A stretch of DNA of 64,000 nucleotides, from the NCBI GenBank assembly GCA_029593465.1, contig JAKTNK010000001.1, positions 186,001 to 250,000 of the forward strand, given 5' to 3'. Below the pieces are notes generated by a model. It made no database searches and was not told the DNA's origin. It worked only from the letters and a program-made list of their open reading frames with translations. Origin of the DNA: Streptococcus suis. GTDB lineage: Bacteria; Bacillota; Bacilli; Lactobacillales; Streptococcaceae. The position numbers were made by a program, and so were the translations under genes. Positions 13,843 through 21,734 of the stretch are shown piece by piece. The number at the start of each line of letters is the position of its first letter. Positions within the stretch are counted from its first letter, which is position 1.

Positions 13843-13854
13843 TAGGGGGTATCT

Positions 13855-14208
13855 ATGATTCCGTTAGATTTAGATACAACCCTAGAAAATGTCAAGCTTG
13901 ATTTAAGCCTTGAAGACGGTATCCAAGATGATTTATTGGAAATGCTGATAAACAAAGTTTGTCGGCATTTTAAGTTGTCTTATGGCGTTGATGACATTGA
14001 TGAGGGATTTGATTTTATCATTGAGGATTGCGTCATTAAGCGTTTTAATAGGCGTGGCTCGGAAGGTGCTAAGGCTGAATCGGTTGAGGGGCATTCTGTG
14101 ACTTATTACGACGTTATGAGCGAGTTTGAACCCTACGATGATTTAATCCGTCAGACTTTGGAGCTTTCAGAAACTAAAGAAAAACCAGGAGGGATTTATT
14201 TCGTATGA
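13855..14208 (+). CDS. Head-tail connector (gp6-like adaptor)
   Basis: 117 aa, helical and acidic: IPLDLDTTLENVKLDLSLED, DLLEMLINKVCRHFKLSYG, IEDCVIKRFNRRGSEGAKAE, then SVTYYDVMSEFEPYDDLI. This is the head-tail connector layout of siphophages, where the RRGSEG segment is a marker. It should sit below the portal. It overlaps the next gene by ATGA. Confidence 0.78.
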   Translation: MIPLDLDTTLENVKLDLSLEDGIQDDLLEMLINKVCRHFKLSYGVDDIDEGFDFIIEDCVIKRFNRRGSEGAKAESVEGHSVTYYDVMSEFEPYDDLIRQTLELSETKEKPGGIYFV

Positions 14209-14525
14209 GATATAATCAGCGGTGTACTTTGGTTATTGACTGTAAGCAAGACACGCATTACGACCATGAATTAGGGCGTATGGTTGGAACAGAGCCTATC
14301 AAAAAGATAGTAGCCTGCCATATTTCTAATCAAGGTTTGCGGACGCAGAATGTGTTTACTGACAAATTAGCTCTAGACGCTAAAATTGTGAGGTTGAAGG
14401 CTGTCTATGATAACATCGACCACGTCTTGATTGGTAAACGTAAATACGTTGTTAGTCAATCACGCTTAGTTGATCCAAACGAAATGGCTTTATATGTCAA
14501 CGAGGTTTTAGAAAATGGATATTAG
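14205..14525 (+). CDS. Minor capsid protein / head closure protein
   Basis: 106 aa. YNQRCTLVIDCKQD, then IKKIVACHISNQGLRTQNVF, VRLKAVYDNIDHVLIGKRKY and VVSQSRLVDPNEMALYVNE match the Minor_capsid_1 family, a head-closure (stopper)-like protein. It lies in the fixed connector cluster and overlaps both neighbours. Confidence 0.78.
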   Translation: MRYNQRCTLVIDCKQDTHYDHELGRMVGTEPIKKIVACHISNQGLRTQNVFTDKLALDAKIVRLKAVYDNIDHVLIGKRKYVVSQSRLVDPNEMALYVNEVLENGY

Positions 14526-14865
14526 TTTTGAGGGGCTTGAAGAATTGCGAAATGGTCTGTTAAAAGAAGCTACCATGGAGAAGAAGAAAGCCACAGTAAA
14601 AAAGCACACGAGTAAGCTTAAGAGAAGTGCCATCAAACACGCTGTTTTTACTGGAGGGCGTACAGGTAGCTATTCTACTGGAGCAACTAGAAAATCCATT
14701 GAAGCAGAATACCAACCAACACAAGGTAAAGTCAAAGCGACAACCCACTATTCTGGGTATCTTGAAACAGGGACTCGTTTTATGTCGGCACAACCTTTCA
14801 TGAAACCGGCTATGGAAGAGATTATTCCTGAATTTCTCTCTGATTTAGCGAGGTCAGAAACATGA
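14515..14865 (+). CDS. Minor capsid protein 2, HK97 gp10-like
   Basis: 116 aa. FEGLEELRNGLLKEATMEKK, GGRTGSYSTGATRKSIEAEY, HYSGYLETGTRFMSAQPFMK and PAMEEIIPEF form the Minor_capsid_2/gp10 signature (GYLETGTR plus a closing helix). It helps join head and tail. It starts 11 bp inside the previous gene and overlaps the next by ATGA. Confidence 0.8.
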   Translation: MDISFEGLEELRNGLLKEATMEKKKATVKKHTSKLKRSAIKHAVFTGGRTGSYSTGATRKSIEAEYQPTQGKVKATTHYSGYLETGTRFMSAQPFMKPAMEEIIPEFLSDLARSET

Positions 14866-15248
14866 ACAAACAACCAGACCAGCAAATACACGATGAGCTA
14901 ATCCGTATCTCTGAGAATTTGGGTTACAGAACCTTTCCTTATCTACCACCAATAGGAACTAAATACCCTTTTGTGGTTGTTGATGAGGTTTTTTTATTAC
15001 CTCGAGCGACTAAGTCTTATCTTATTGGCGAGATAGATGTCACGATGTCTGTTTGGGGAGATAAAAGCAATCGAAAGCTAGTCAGCGATATGGTTGGAAC
15101 GCTCATGCAAGAGTATCGAAAGATACGAAAGATAGAAAACACGGACTGGTGGATGAATTATGAGTCCACTAGTTCAATCACCAAAGACAATTCTACTGAT
15201 GATACGCTTTACAGGGGAAATATGTCTTTATCATTTAAATTTCACTAG
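14862..15248 (+). CDS. Tail terminator / minor capsid protein 3
   Basis: 128 aa. DQQIHDELIRISENLGYRTF, PPIGTKYPFVVVDEVFLLP, IGEIDVTMSVWGDKSNRKLV and a final GNMSLSFKFH fit the Minor_capsid_3 family with a tail-terminator fold. It caps the tail tube to set its end. Position and ATGA coupling agree. Confidence 0.78.
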   Translation: MNKQPDQQIHDELIRISENLGYRTFPYLPPIGTKYPFVVVDEVFLLPRATKSYLIGEIDVTMSVWGDKSNRKLVSDMVGTLMQEYRKIRKIENTDWWMNYESTSSITKDNSTDDTLYRGNMSLSFKFH

Positions 15249-15257
15249 GAGGAAAAT

Positions 15258-15743
15258 ATGCCTATCGTACCAGAAAAAGGGAAAGATAAAATTTTGATGT
15301 TCCGAAAATTAGGGGACAAAAAAGCCGCTGCAAAACTAGCCTTGCAGACGGAACACAAGTGGGAGTATGAGCGCTCAAGCGATGCAACCCCTACAAAAGA
15401 TGGCGCTGTCAATTCTGACGGAGGTCTTGAAACAAAGCTATCCATTGAAGCAGTATCAAGCCGAGACGATGTTAATAAACTGTTGAAAGATTCTGTCGTT
15501 GAGGGCTTTAAGTTGGAAGTTTGGGAAATTGATTTGGCTGGTGAAAAACAGGCTGAAAAATATCCTGCTTTATACGCTATTGGCTCTTTAAATACTTGGG
15601 AATTACCATCCAACGTTGAAGAATTGGCGGCGGTGTCTGCTGAAATGGCTATCGACGGCAAGCCTCAAGCGGGATTTGCGACTGTTTCAGCAGAGCTACA
15701 AGAACAAATCATGTACGCTTTCAAAGACGTTACGGCTTACTAA
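15258..15743 (+). CDS. Major tail (tube) protein
   Basis: 161 aa behind AGGAGGAAA. Reads MLFRKLGDKKAA-like segments, EHKWEYERSSDATPTKDGAV, SDGGLETKLSIEAVSSRDDV and WEIDLAGEKQAEKYPALYAI, the layout of TP901-1-like major tail proteins. Hundreds of copies build the tube. A perfect terminator touches its stop codon, which would keep tube protein high and downstream tail genes lower. Confidence 0.85.
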   Translation: MPIVPEKGKDKILMFRKLGDKKAAAKLALQTEHKWEYERSSDATPTKDGAVNSDGGLETKLSIEAVSSRDDVNKLLKDSVVEGFKLEVWEIDLAGEKQAEKYPALYAIGSLNTWELPSNVEELAAVSAEMAIDGKPQAGFATVSAELQEQIMYAFKDVTAY

Positions 15744-15770
15744 CAAAGGGAATTTTCCCTTTGTTTTTTT
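15742..15770 (+). terminator. Strong terminator inside the tail operon
   Basis: AACAAAGGGAA, two bases, TTCCCTTTGTT and seven T: a perfect 11-bp stem overlapping the stop of the tube gene. The next tail gene follows 25 bp later without a clear promoter, so partial read-through probably sets the tube to tape-measure ratio. Confidence 0.9.
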
Positions 15771-15794
15771 AATTTTTAGAATGAGGTAAAAACA

Positions 15795-16163
15795 ATGAAA
15801 TCACTTGAAATTAACGGCAAAGACTATCCTTTATCATTTGGAATCGACTTTATCCGAGAAATGGATAAACGCTACCACATTGATGCGCAAGGTTTCCCAT
15901 TAGGAGCAGGATTGCAATCGGCAGTGATTTATTTGATTCAAGAAAATCCAGTTGTTCTTGAAGACATCATCTTATCGGCGACACACACTTTGACATCTGT
16001 TCCGAGAAAAGCTGATATTGAAAAGTGGGTCGAAGAACAAGCTGAGAACGATACGTTGGAGCAGGTTTTTTCTGATTTTTTATCTGCATTAAAGACTGCA
16101 CCGATGACCAAGAAGAAAACCATCCAAATGGTCGAAGCGATGGAACAAGCGGAAGAGGCTTAA
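15795..16163 (+). CDS. Tail assembly chaperone (gpG-like)
   Basis: 122 aa. KSLEINGKDYPLSFGIDFIR, EMDKRYHIDAQGFPLGAGLQ and NDTLEQVFSDFLSALKTAPM are typical of the first tail chaperone that coats the tape-measure protein. It lies directly before tape measure. About two thirds through, T-TTT-TTA at 16076-16082 offers a -1 shift into the second frame (16076-16531). No independent good start is seen for that second frame near the normal stop. Confidence 0.85.
   Translation: MKSLEINGKDYPLSFGIDFIREMDKRYHIDAQGFPLGAGLQSAVIYLIQENPVVLEDIILSATHTLTSVPRKADIEKWVEEQAENDTLEQVFSDFLSALKTAPMTKKKTIQMVEAMEQAEEA
16076..16082 (+). promoter_or_regulatory. Probable -1 ribosomal frameshift site (TTTTTTA)
   Basis: In the chaperone frame the codons are GAT-TTT-TTA, so the slippery heptamer T-TTT-TTA is in the correct phase. 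The -1 frame has a TGA at 16073-16075, immediately before the heptamer, and is then open for 455 bases to 16531. Shifting gives a 245-residue gpGT-like fusion. Confidence 0.7.
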
Positions 16164-16531
16164 TTAAACCACCAACGTCTAAAGAGATTTACGAAGACAT
16201 GGTTGTGTTTGCCTTGGCTCATTTTGGAATGTCTGATATGGCTGATATCGGACGGATGACGATGTACGAATTTAGACTACGCAAACAAGCCTACTTGATG
16301 AATTATTTAGATACTGAGGAGCAGATTCATAGATTAGCTTTTGCCAATAGGACTGCTAAGGCAACTAATAAAAAAGGCGATAAGTACATCTTTCCTAACT
16401 TCAAAGACTTTTACAACAGTGATAAACGCCGTAAAGAAGTGCTAGGTGATAAGGAAAAAATAGCTGTTCACTCAGAACTGATTGCGCGAGCTAGACGTTT
16501 ACAAAACATGAGAGGAGGGAATGATGGCTGA
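16082..16531 (+). CDS. Tail chaperone extension (T part, made by -1 frameshift)
   Basis: The second frame reads IKPPTSKEIYEDMVVFALAH, FGMSDMADIGRMTMYEFRLR, ANRTAKATNKKGDKYIFPNF and KDFYNSDKRRKEVLG, typical of the T domain that follows gpG in siphophages. There is an ATG at 16199 but no ribosome site in front of it. Expression as a frameshift fusion with the upstream chaperone (149 residues added after the slip) is the expected mode. The T part recruits tube protein to the tape-measure complex. Confidence 0.75.
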   Translation: MCIKDCTDDQEENHPNGRSDGTSGRGLIKPPTSKEIYEDMVVFALAHFGMSDMADIGRMTMYEFRLRKQAYLMNYLDTEEQIHRLAFANRTAKATNKKGDKYIFPNFKDFYNSDKRRKEVLGDKEKIAVHSELIARARRLQNMRGGNDG

Positions 16532-19500
16532 TTCAAAAACATACACGGTAGAAGCGATATTAAAAGCAACCGATTCTAGCTTCACTAAAACGATGCGTGG
16601 CGCTATGGCTGCCGTTAATGCTTTAAAAGGCGGGGCTAAAGGGACGTCAGGACTATTTAAAGGGGGCATCAGCTCTGCTTTATCATTTGGCTCTGTTATG
16701 GGTGTCGCCAGTGCTATGACTCAAAAAGGATTGCAAGCCATAACAAGCTCTGTTGGTGGGGCTGTTGAACGCTTTGATACCTTGAATAAGTATCCTGTCG
16801 TTATGAAAGCTTTGGGTTATTCGACTCAAGACGTAGCCAAATCAACTAAACTTCTTAGTGATGGTATCGACGGGTTACCAACAACTCTGAGCGATATTAC
16901 CAAAAGTGCACAAAATTTTGCGCCATTAACAGGAAATGCTACTAAAGCTGCGAAAGCAGCTGTTGCTTTAAATAATGCTTTCTTGGCTAGTGGTGCTAGC
17001 GTTAGTGATACAAGTCGTGGGATGCAGCAATACACACAAATGTTAGCGACTGGGAAAGTTGATATGATGAGTTGGAGAACTCTTATGGAAACTATGCCTG
17101 TTGCTTTAAACAAGGTGGCAGCCTCCTTTGGTTACACAGGTAAATCGGCAAAAACAGACTTGTTTGAAGCCTTGAAAAACGGTGAAATCACGATAGACCA
17201 ATTAAATGATAAATTTATTGAATTGAATAAGGGTCAGAAGGGGTTTGCAGAACTAGCTAAGAAAAACAGTGAGGGTATTGGAACCTCATTTTCTAATTTA
17301 AAAAATGCCGTAGTTAAAAATATGGCAAATATGCTAAAAGCTGTCAATAAAGGATTTGGTGAAGCTGGTTTAGGAAGTATTGCAAAAAACATTGATGGTC
17401 TAAAAGGGATTATCAATGCAACATTTGAGTCTATTAGTCCGATTGTTACCGACGTTACCAAAACAATAATACAAGCCGTCAAAGACATGTGGGAAGCTTT
17501 CGAAGACACTGGTGCGATTACTGCACTCAAAAATGCGTTTGAGCATGTCAAGGACGCTTTTGAACACGTTAAAAAAAGTCTAAGTGGGAAAGGTAATATT
17601 TTTAAAGATTTGGGTAAGCATATTGGGGATATTGTGAAATGGCTTTCTGAAGCAACAACAGGAATTTCTAATTTTATTTCCAACATGAAACCTGGAACAA
17701 TTAAGGCAACTGCTAAAGCGATTGGTGGAGTCGTATTAGCTCTCAAAGGGTTGTCCATTTTAGCTAACCTAAACCCATTTACAATCATTGTTAGTGCCAT
17801 AGTAGGGTTGGTCTTAGCTTTTGCACAGGCTTATAATTCTAGCGAAAAATTCCGAAATGGAGTCGATAAAGCCCTAAAAATTCTCAAAGAATGGGGTCCA
17901 GCGATAGCAGCAGTTGTTGGTGGATTTGCAATATTTAAAATGCTTAATGGTTGGAACCCATTTAAGTCTTTTGCAAGTAAAGGCAAGTCGGCTTTTGATG
18001 GCTTAAAAACAGCTATGGAGGGAGGCTCAAATGGTGCTAAACGCTCCAAAGGGATTATTTCCCAGGTATTCACCGGTATAGGAAATGTTATTAAGTCTTT
18101 CGGGAAATTCTTTGAAAGTTTCTTTAAAGGTTTTGGTAAAACTTTAGAAGGTTTTGGCAAAGGATTTGGGAAAGCTATGGAAGGCATCGGAAGAGGAATG
18201 TCTAAAATAAATCCAGCACAATGGCTTGGTATTTCTGTAGCTATCTTAGCGCTTGGTGCAGCTTTTGCCCTAATGGGTATGCAAGGGAGGGGTATAGCTA
18301 CTATCTTGCAAGGTTTAGGTAGTGTTATTGTCAGCGTTGGGACGGCTATAGGTACAATTCTTAATATGGCATTACAAGGATTGGCTAAAGCGTTGGTTAT
18401 TTTAGCCCCTGTATTACCTACCATTGCCTCAGCTTTTGCTATGCTGTCCCCAGTCATTGAGGCAGCAGGAACAGCAATAGCTACGATTATCAGCTCATTT
18501 AGTGGTTTAGCTCCTGTGATAACCGCCCTAGGCTCTGCCCTAAGTCAGGTTATAGAAGCAATAAGCTCAGGAATAGCTCAAATAGTTGAAGCTATAACTC
18601 CTATTGTTCAAATTATCTCAGATGCTTTTGTTCAAGTTGTGACAGTAGTCTCAGATGCCATTGTCCAAATCATTCAGGCGATAGCTCCATTCATTCCTGC
18701 GATTTCAGAAATGGTGCAGGCGGTCGCCCCTGTACTCCAATCATTGGTAGAGGCTTTCGACAACCTCATCAGTCAAATCAGCCCTATCCTTGATAGTCTG
18801 ACTCAGCTTTTCCAAACTTTCGGAGAGCAAATCAGCTCAATTTTAGATAGTGCAAGTAGCGTGGTAGAGAGTTTTGGTTCTGCTATCAGTAATGTGCTTG
18901 ATAGCGTTGCTGGTATCTTTGAAAGTATGGGTAATGCTGCTAAGAACGCTGGACAAGGCGTGAAGTTGATGGCACAGGGAATTAAAATGCTTACCGATCT
19001 GCCTCTTGGAGATTTGACAGGTACATTAGCAGCAGTCGCAGGTGGATTGACTGGTATTGCAAATTCTGGTATCGCCTCAGCAGGTCCAGGTCTACAGCAA
19101 GCAGGAACTGGACTAGGGTTAATTGCTACCTCAGCTCAAACAGCAAGCGTGGCAATGCAGACACTTCCTAGCGTATTCGGCACTCTTAGCTCAAGTATCG
19201 GAACATTGCCAGGAGTGATGACCACGGCAGGTTCTGCTATGAGAACCTTTGCTAGTGCTGTCATGACCTCTTTTGTCGGTCTTGCGGGTTCAACAGCTAG
19301 CATTTCAGCACTACAAAGTAGAATTACAGCCTTGTCAGCCTCAATGATGAGGGCACAGGCTGGAGCTTCTACAATGTCAGCAAGCTTTTCTAACATTTCA
19401 AGAGCTGCCACATCAGCAATGAACCAACTCAGCTCTGCTGTGCGCTCTGCCATGACGCAGGCAGTCTCTACTATGCGCTCTAGCATGCAACAGATGGTAT

Positions 19501-20192
19501 CTGTGGTAAGGCAGTCAGCAAGTCAAATGACACAAGCAGGGAGACAAGCAGGGCGGGGTGTTTCTAACGGTGTGACAAACGGTATCCGTTCAGGTATCGG
19601 CTCAGCTACGGCTGCAATGTCCGCTATGGTCAACGCAATCCGCTCTACTGGTATGTCAGGAGCTGGTGCAATGCGTAGCGTAGGGGCTATGATTGGTCAA
19701 GGGTTGGCTCAAGGGATGTATTCAGCGCTTGGGGCAGTCACAGCGGCAGCGAATGCCTTAGTAGCTCAAGCCAATAGAGCAGCACAAGCAAAAGCTCAAA
19801 TCCATTCTCCTTCACGTCTTTTTCGTGATGAGGTCGGTTATTGGATTGGTGCTGGTATTGCCGTTGGAATTGATAAGAGTGCAGATTTAGCAGTCGATTC
19901 CATTAGTGATATGTATGATGATATCCAATCCGTAAGCTACAAAGCTAATCGCTTGCTTGATACAGACTTCAGTTACCAATTATCAGGTAGCTACGGAGGA
20001 ACGATGCAAGTTGAAAATCCTAGTCAGAATAAGTTGATTTTAGGATTGTTAGATCAGCTAAATCGCTCTCTAGATAGAGATATTGTTGTCTCTGTCAATG
20101 ACCGAGAAATTGCAAGAGCAACTGGCGATGCTATCCATAATTACAATTTGAAAAAGGAATCAGCCATGAGAAGAATGCGAGGTGAGATTTAA
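16524..20192 (+). CDS. Tail tape measure protein
   Basis: 1222 aa. It starts DSKTYTVEAILKATDSSFTK, has a TMP core (ALNNAFLASGASVSDTSRGM, QQYTQMLATGKVDMMSWRTL, METMPVALNKVA), hydrophobic patches at about 390-440, 560-620 and 650-830, and a C-terminal IHSPSRLFRDEVGYWIGAGI. It sets tail length and is ejected into the cell membrane. The ATG at 16524 is preferred to that at 16521 because of spacing from AGAGGAGGG (16511-16519). The long minus-strand ORFs inside it are compositional shadows. Confidence 0.93.
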   Translation: MADSKTYTVEAILKATDSSFTKTMRGAMAAVNALKGGAKGTSGLFKGGISSALSFGSVMGVASAMTQKGLQAITSSVGGAVERFDTLNKYPVVMKALGYSTQDVAKSTKLLSDGIDGLPTTLSDITKSAQNFAPLTGNATKAAKAAVALNNAFLASGASVSDTSRGMQQYTQMLATGKVDMMSWRTLMETMPVALNKVAASFGYTGKSAKTDLFEALKNGEITIDQLNDKFIELNKGQKGFAELAKKNSEGIGTSFSNLKNAVVKNMANMLKAVNKGFGEAGLGSIAKNIDGLKGIINATFESISPIVTDVTKTIIQAVKDMWEAFEDTGAITALKNAFEHVKDAFEHVKKSLSGKGNIFKDLGKHIGDIVKWLSEATTGISNFISNMKPGTIKATAKAIGGVVLALKGLSILANLNPFTIIVSAIVGLVLAFAQAYNSSEKFRNGVDKALKILKEWGPAIAAVVGGFAIFKMLNGWNPFKSFASKGKSAFDGLKTAMEGGSNGAKRSKGIISQVFTGIGNVIKSFGKFFESFFKGFGKTLEGFGKGFGKAMEGIGRGMSKINPAQWLGISVAILALGAAFALMGMQGRGIATILQGLGSVIVSVGTAIGTILNMALQGLAKALVILAPVLPTIASAFAMLSPVIEAAGTAIATIISSFSGLAPVITALGSALSQVIEAISSGIAQIVEAITPIVQIISDAFVQVVTVVSDAIVQIIQAIAPFIPAISEMVQAVAPVLQSLVEAFDNLISQISPILDSLTQLFQTFGEQISSILDSASSVVESFGSAISNVLDSVAGIFESMGNAAKNAGQGVKLMAQGIKMLTDLPLGDLTGTLAAVAGGLTGIANSGIASAGPGLQQAGTGLGLIATSAQTASVAMQTLPSVFGTLSSSIGTLPGVMTTAGSAMRTFASAVMTSFVGLAGSTASISALQSRITALSASMMRAQAGASTMSASFSNISRAATSAMNQLSSAVRSAMTQAVSTMRSSMQQMVSVVRQSASQMTQAGRQAGRGVSNGVTNGIRSGIGSATAAMSAMVNAIRSTGMSGAGAMRSVGAMIGQGLAQGMYSALGAVTAAANALVAQANRAAQAKAQIHSPSRLFRDEVGYWIGAGIAVGIDKSADLAVDSISDMYDDIQSVSYKANRLLDTDFSYQLSGSYGGTMQVENPSQNKLILGLLDQLNRSLDRDIVVSVNDREIARATGDAIHNYNLKKESAMRRMRGEI

Positions 20193-20195
20193 AAT

Positions 20196-21734
20196 TTGAC
20201 TGACAACATTACAATGACCTACGCAGGTCACGATTTGTCCTCACTTATCACAATCAAAAAAATCAGACGAACAATCGGCAATGCTCGTGATATTAACAAG
20301 CAGAAGGCTCCCGAAATAGGAACTAATGTCACTCATATCAAAACAGAAGGGAAAATCATTGAAGTTGATTTTAGTTTGGCTTCTTTTGATTTAGCGTCAA
20401 TGCGATTTGTGTCTCCTGATGAGCCTAGCAACATTGTTTTTGGCAACATCAACAAGCTAAGGGAAAAATTAGCTGGTATTTTCCATCAAGACAGTGTCGC
20501 ACAATTATCATTTTCTGATGAACCAGATAGATATTATAAAGCGTTGGTAGAAGACAGCGTTGAATTGGAAGCTATACAAACGTGGTATGACGAAGCTACG
20601 GTCAAATTCTATATCCCAGACGGAACGGCTCATAGCTCGACTTACAAGATGGTCAGAGATTATCGGACGGAAGGCGATAAACTTGTTTTTGACGTGACCA
20701 ATAATGGGACTGTTGATGCTTATCCCATCATCAATGTCAAGCACAATGACGAAAATGGCTACATCGGCATTGTTAATCGCCAGTCTATTTTGGAAATTGG
20801 CGACAAAGAAGTCGTTGATTCTGAAACGAGAGAGAAATCTGTTAATGCGCACGATTACCGCAAGGAAGCTATCCGCCAAGGATTTTCGACGGCACAAAAA
20901 AATGTTGGACGTTTAAATGATGGCAAACAAACATTAGACAAGACCTTGGCACTGAAAACAGAATGGGGTAGAAGTCACATTGTTTTGTCTAATCCAGAGT
21001 CTGCGGCAGGTTCTGGTAATCACGCTGGTTCACTGACCTGGATTATTCCAGACGGAGGGTCTTTGTATGATTACATCTGGTGGCGTCAAATTTTTTGGTG
21101 CGGAAATGCTAACCAACTTGGCTTTATTAAGCTTTCGGTCAGCGATGAAAACGGCGACTTTTTATACGGTGTCGAAACCATTAAGCGGGCTAGTGGTTTG
21201 GATACGGAATATAATTTTTATGTTTCTAATGGCAATGGCGGCTATGTGTTTAAGGAGCGCTGGAAATTTAAGGCAACGCATGAAGATAAGCAAAATCCTT
21301 TTAATCAGGACAGAGGTTGGTCTGATTTAAAACGTGTCGATGATACGATTACGGTTTACTGGTGGGGGTCCTACCATCAACGGACCTATCCCGAGCTAAA
21401 GGGACGCAAGTCTGCTAAAGTTCATATGGCGATTGGTGCTTTCGGTGGTCGTCCGATGGTGACGCACGCTTATATTGATGAATTTTTGTATCGCAAGGAC
21501 AAAGTCGCTTACGAGTACAATGTCCCTAACGAGTATGGACGTGGAACGACTGTTATCGCCAATTGCGAAAACGATACCTTGCTAGTCGATAACATTCCAA
21601 AGCTCAACCACATCGTCAATGGCTCAACATTTATAAGAATACCGCCTGGAAAATCAACCTTGGAATTCTACTTTTCGTCTTGGATCAACCGAAAACCAAC
21701 GGTTAGCTTCTCGTTCGAAGAGAGGTGGCTCTGA
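20196..21734 (+). CDS. Distal tail protein (Dit)
   Basis: 512 aa with a TTG start behind GAGGTGAG (20179-20186). N-terminal MTYAGHDLSSLITIKKIRRT, GNARDINKQKAPEIGTNVTH and GKIIEVDFSL form the Dit ring domain; residues beyond about 270 form a large C-terminal extension with a carbohydrate-binding-module look (WGSYHQRTYPELKGRKSAKV, HMAIGAFGGRPMV), so it is an evolved Dit able to contact the cell surface. It connects the tube to Tal at the tail tip. Confidence 0.85.
   Translation: MTDNITMTYAGHDLSSLITIKKIRRTIGNARDINKQKAPEIGTNVTHIKTEGKIIEVDFSLASFDLASMRFVSPDEPSNIVFGNINKLREKLAGIFHQDSVAQLSFSDEPDRYYKALVEDSVELEAIQTWYDEATVKFYIPDGTAHSSTYKMVRDYRTEGDKLVFDVTNNGTVDAYPIINVKHNDENGYIGIVNRQSILEIGDKEVVDSETREKSVNAHDYRKEAIRQGFSTAQKNVGRLNDGKQTLDKTLALKTEWGRSHIVLSNPESAAGSGNHAGSLTWIIPDGGSLYDYIWWRQIFWCGNANQLGFIKLSVSDENGDFLYGVETIKRASGLDTEYNFYVSNGNGGYVFKERWKFKATHEDKQNPFNQDRGWSDLKRVDDTITVYWWGSYHQRTYPELKGRKSAKVHMAIGAFGGRPMVTHAYIDEFLYRKDKVAYEYNVPNEYGRGTTVIANCENDTLLVDNIPKLNHIVNGSTFIRIPPGKSTLEFYFSSWINRKPTVSFSFEERWL

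Noticed and set aside
16111-16163. Other slippery sites near the end of the tail chaperone ORF, such as AAGAAAACC
   Set aside because: None has X-XXY-YYZ form in the right phase; T-TTT-TTA at 16076 does, and is marked by the stop just before it.
17234-18457. 188 and 208 aa minus-strand ORFs inside the tape-measure gene
   Set aside because: Hydrophobic, repetitive shadows of the alanine/isoleucine-rich coding strand, with no ribosome site.
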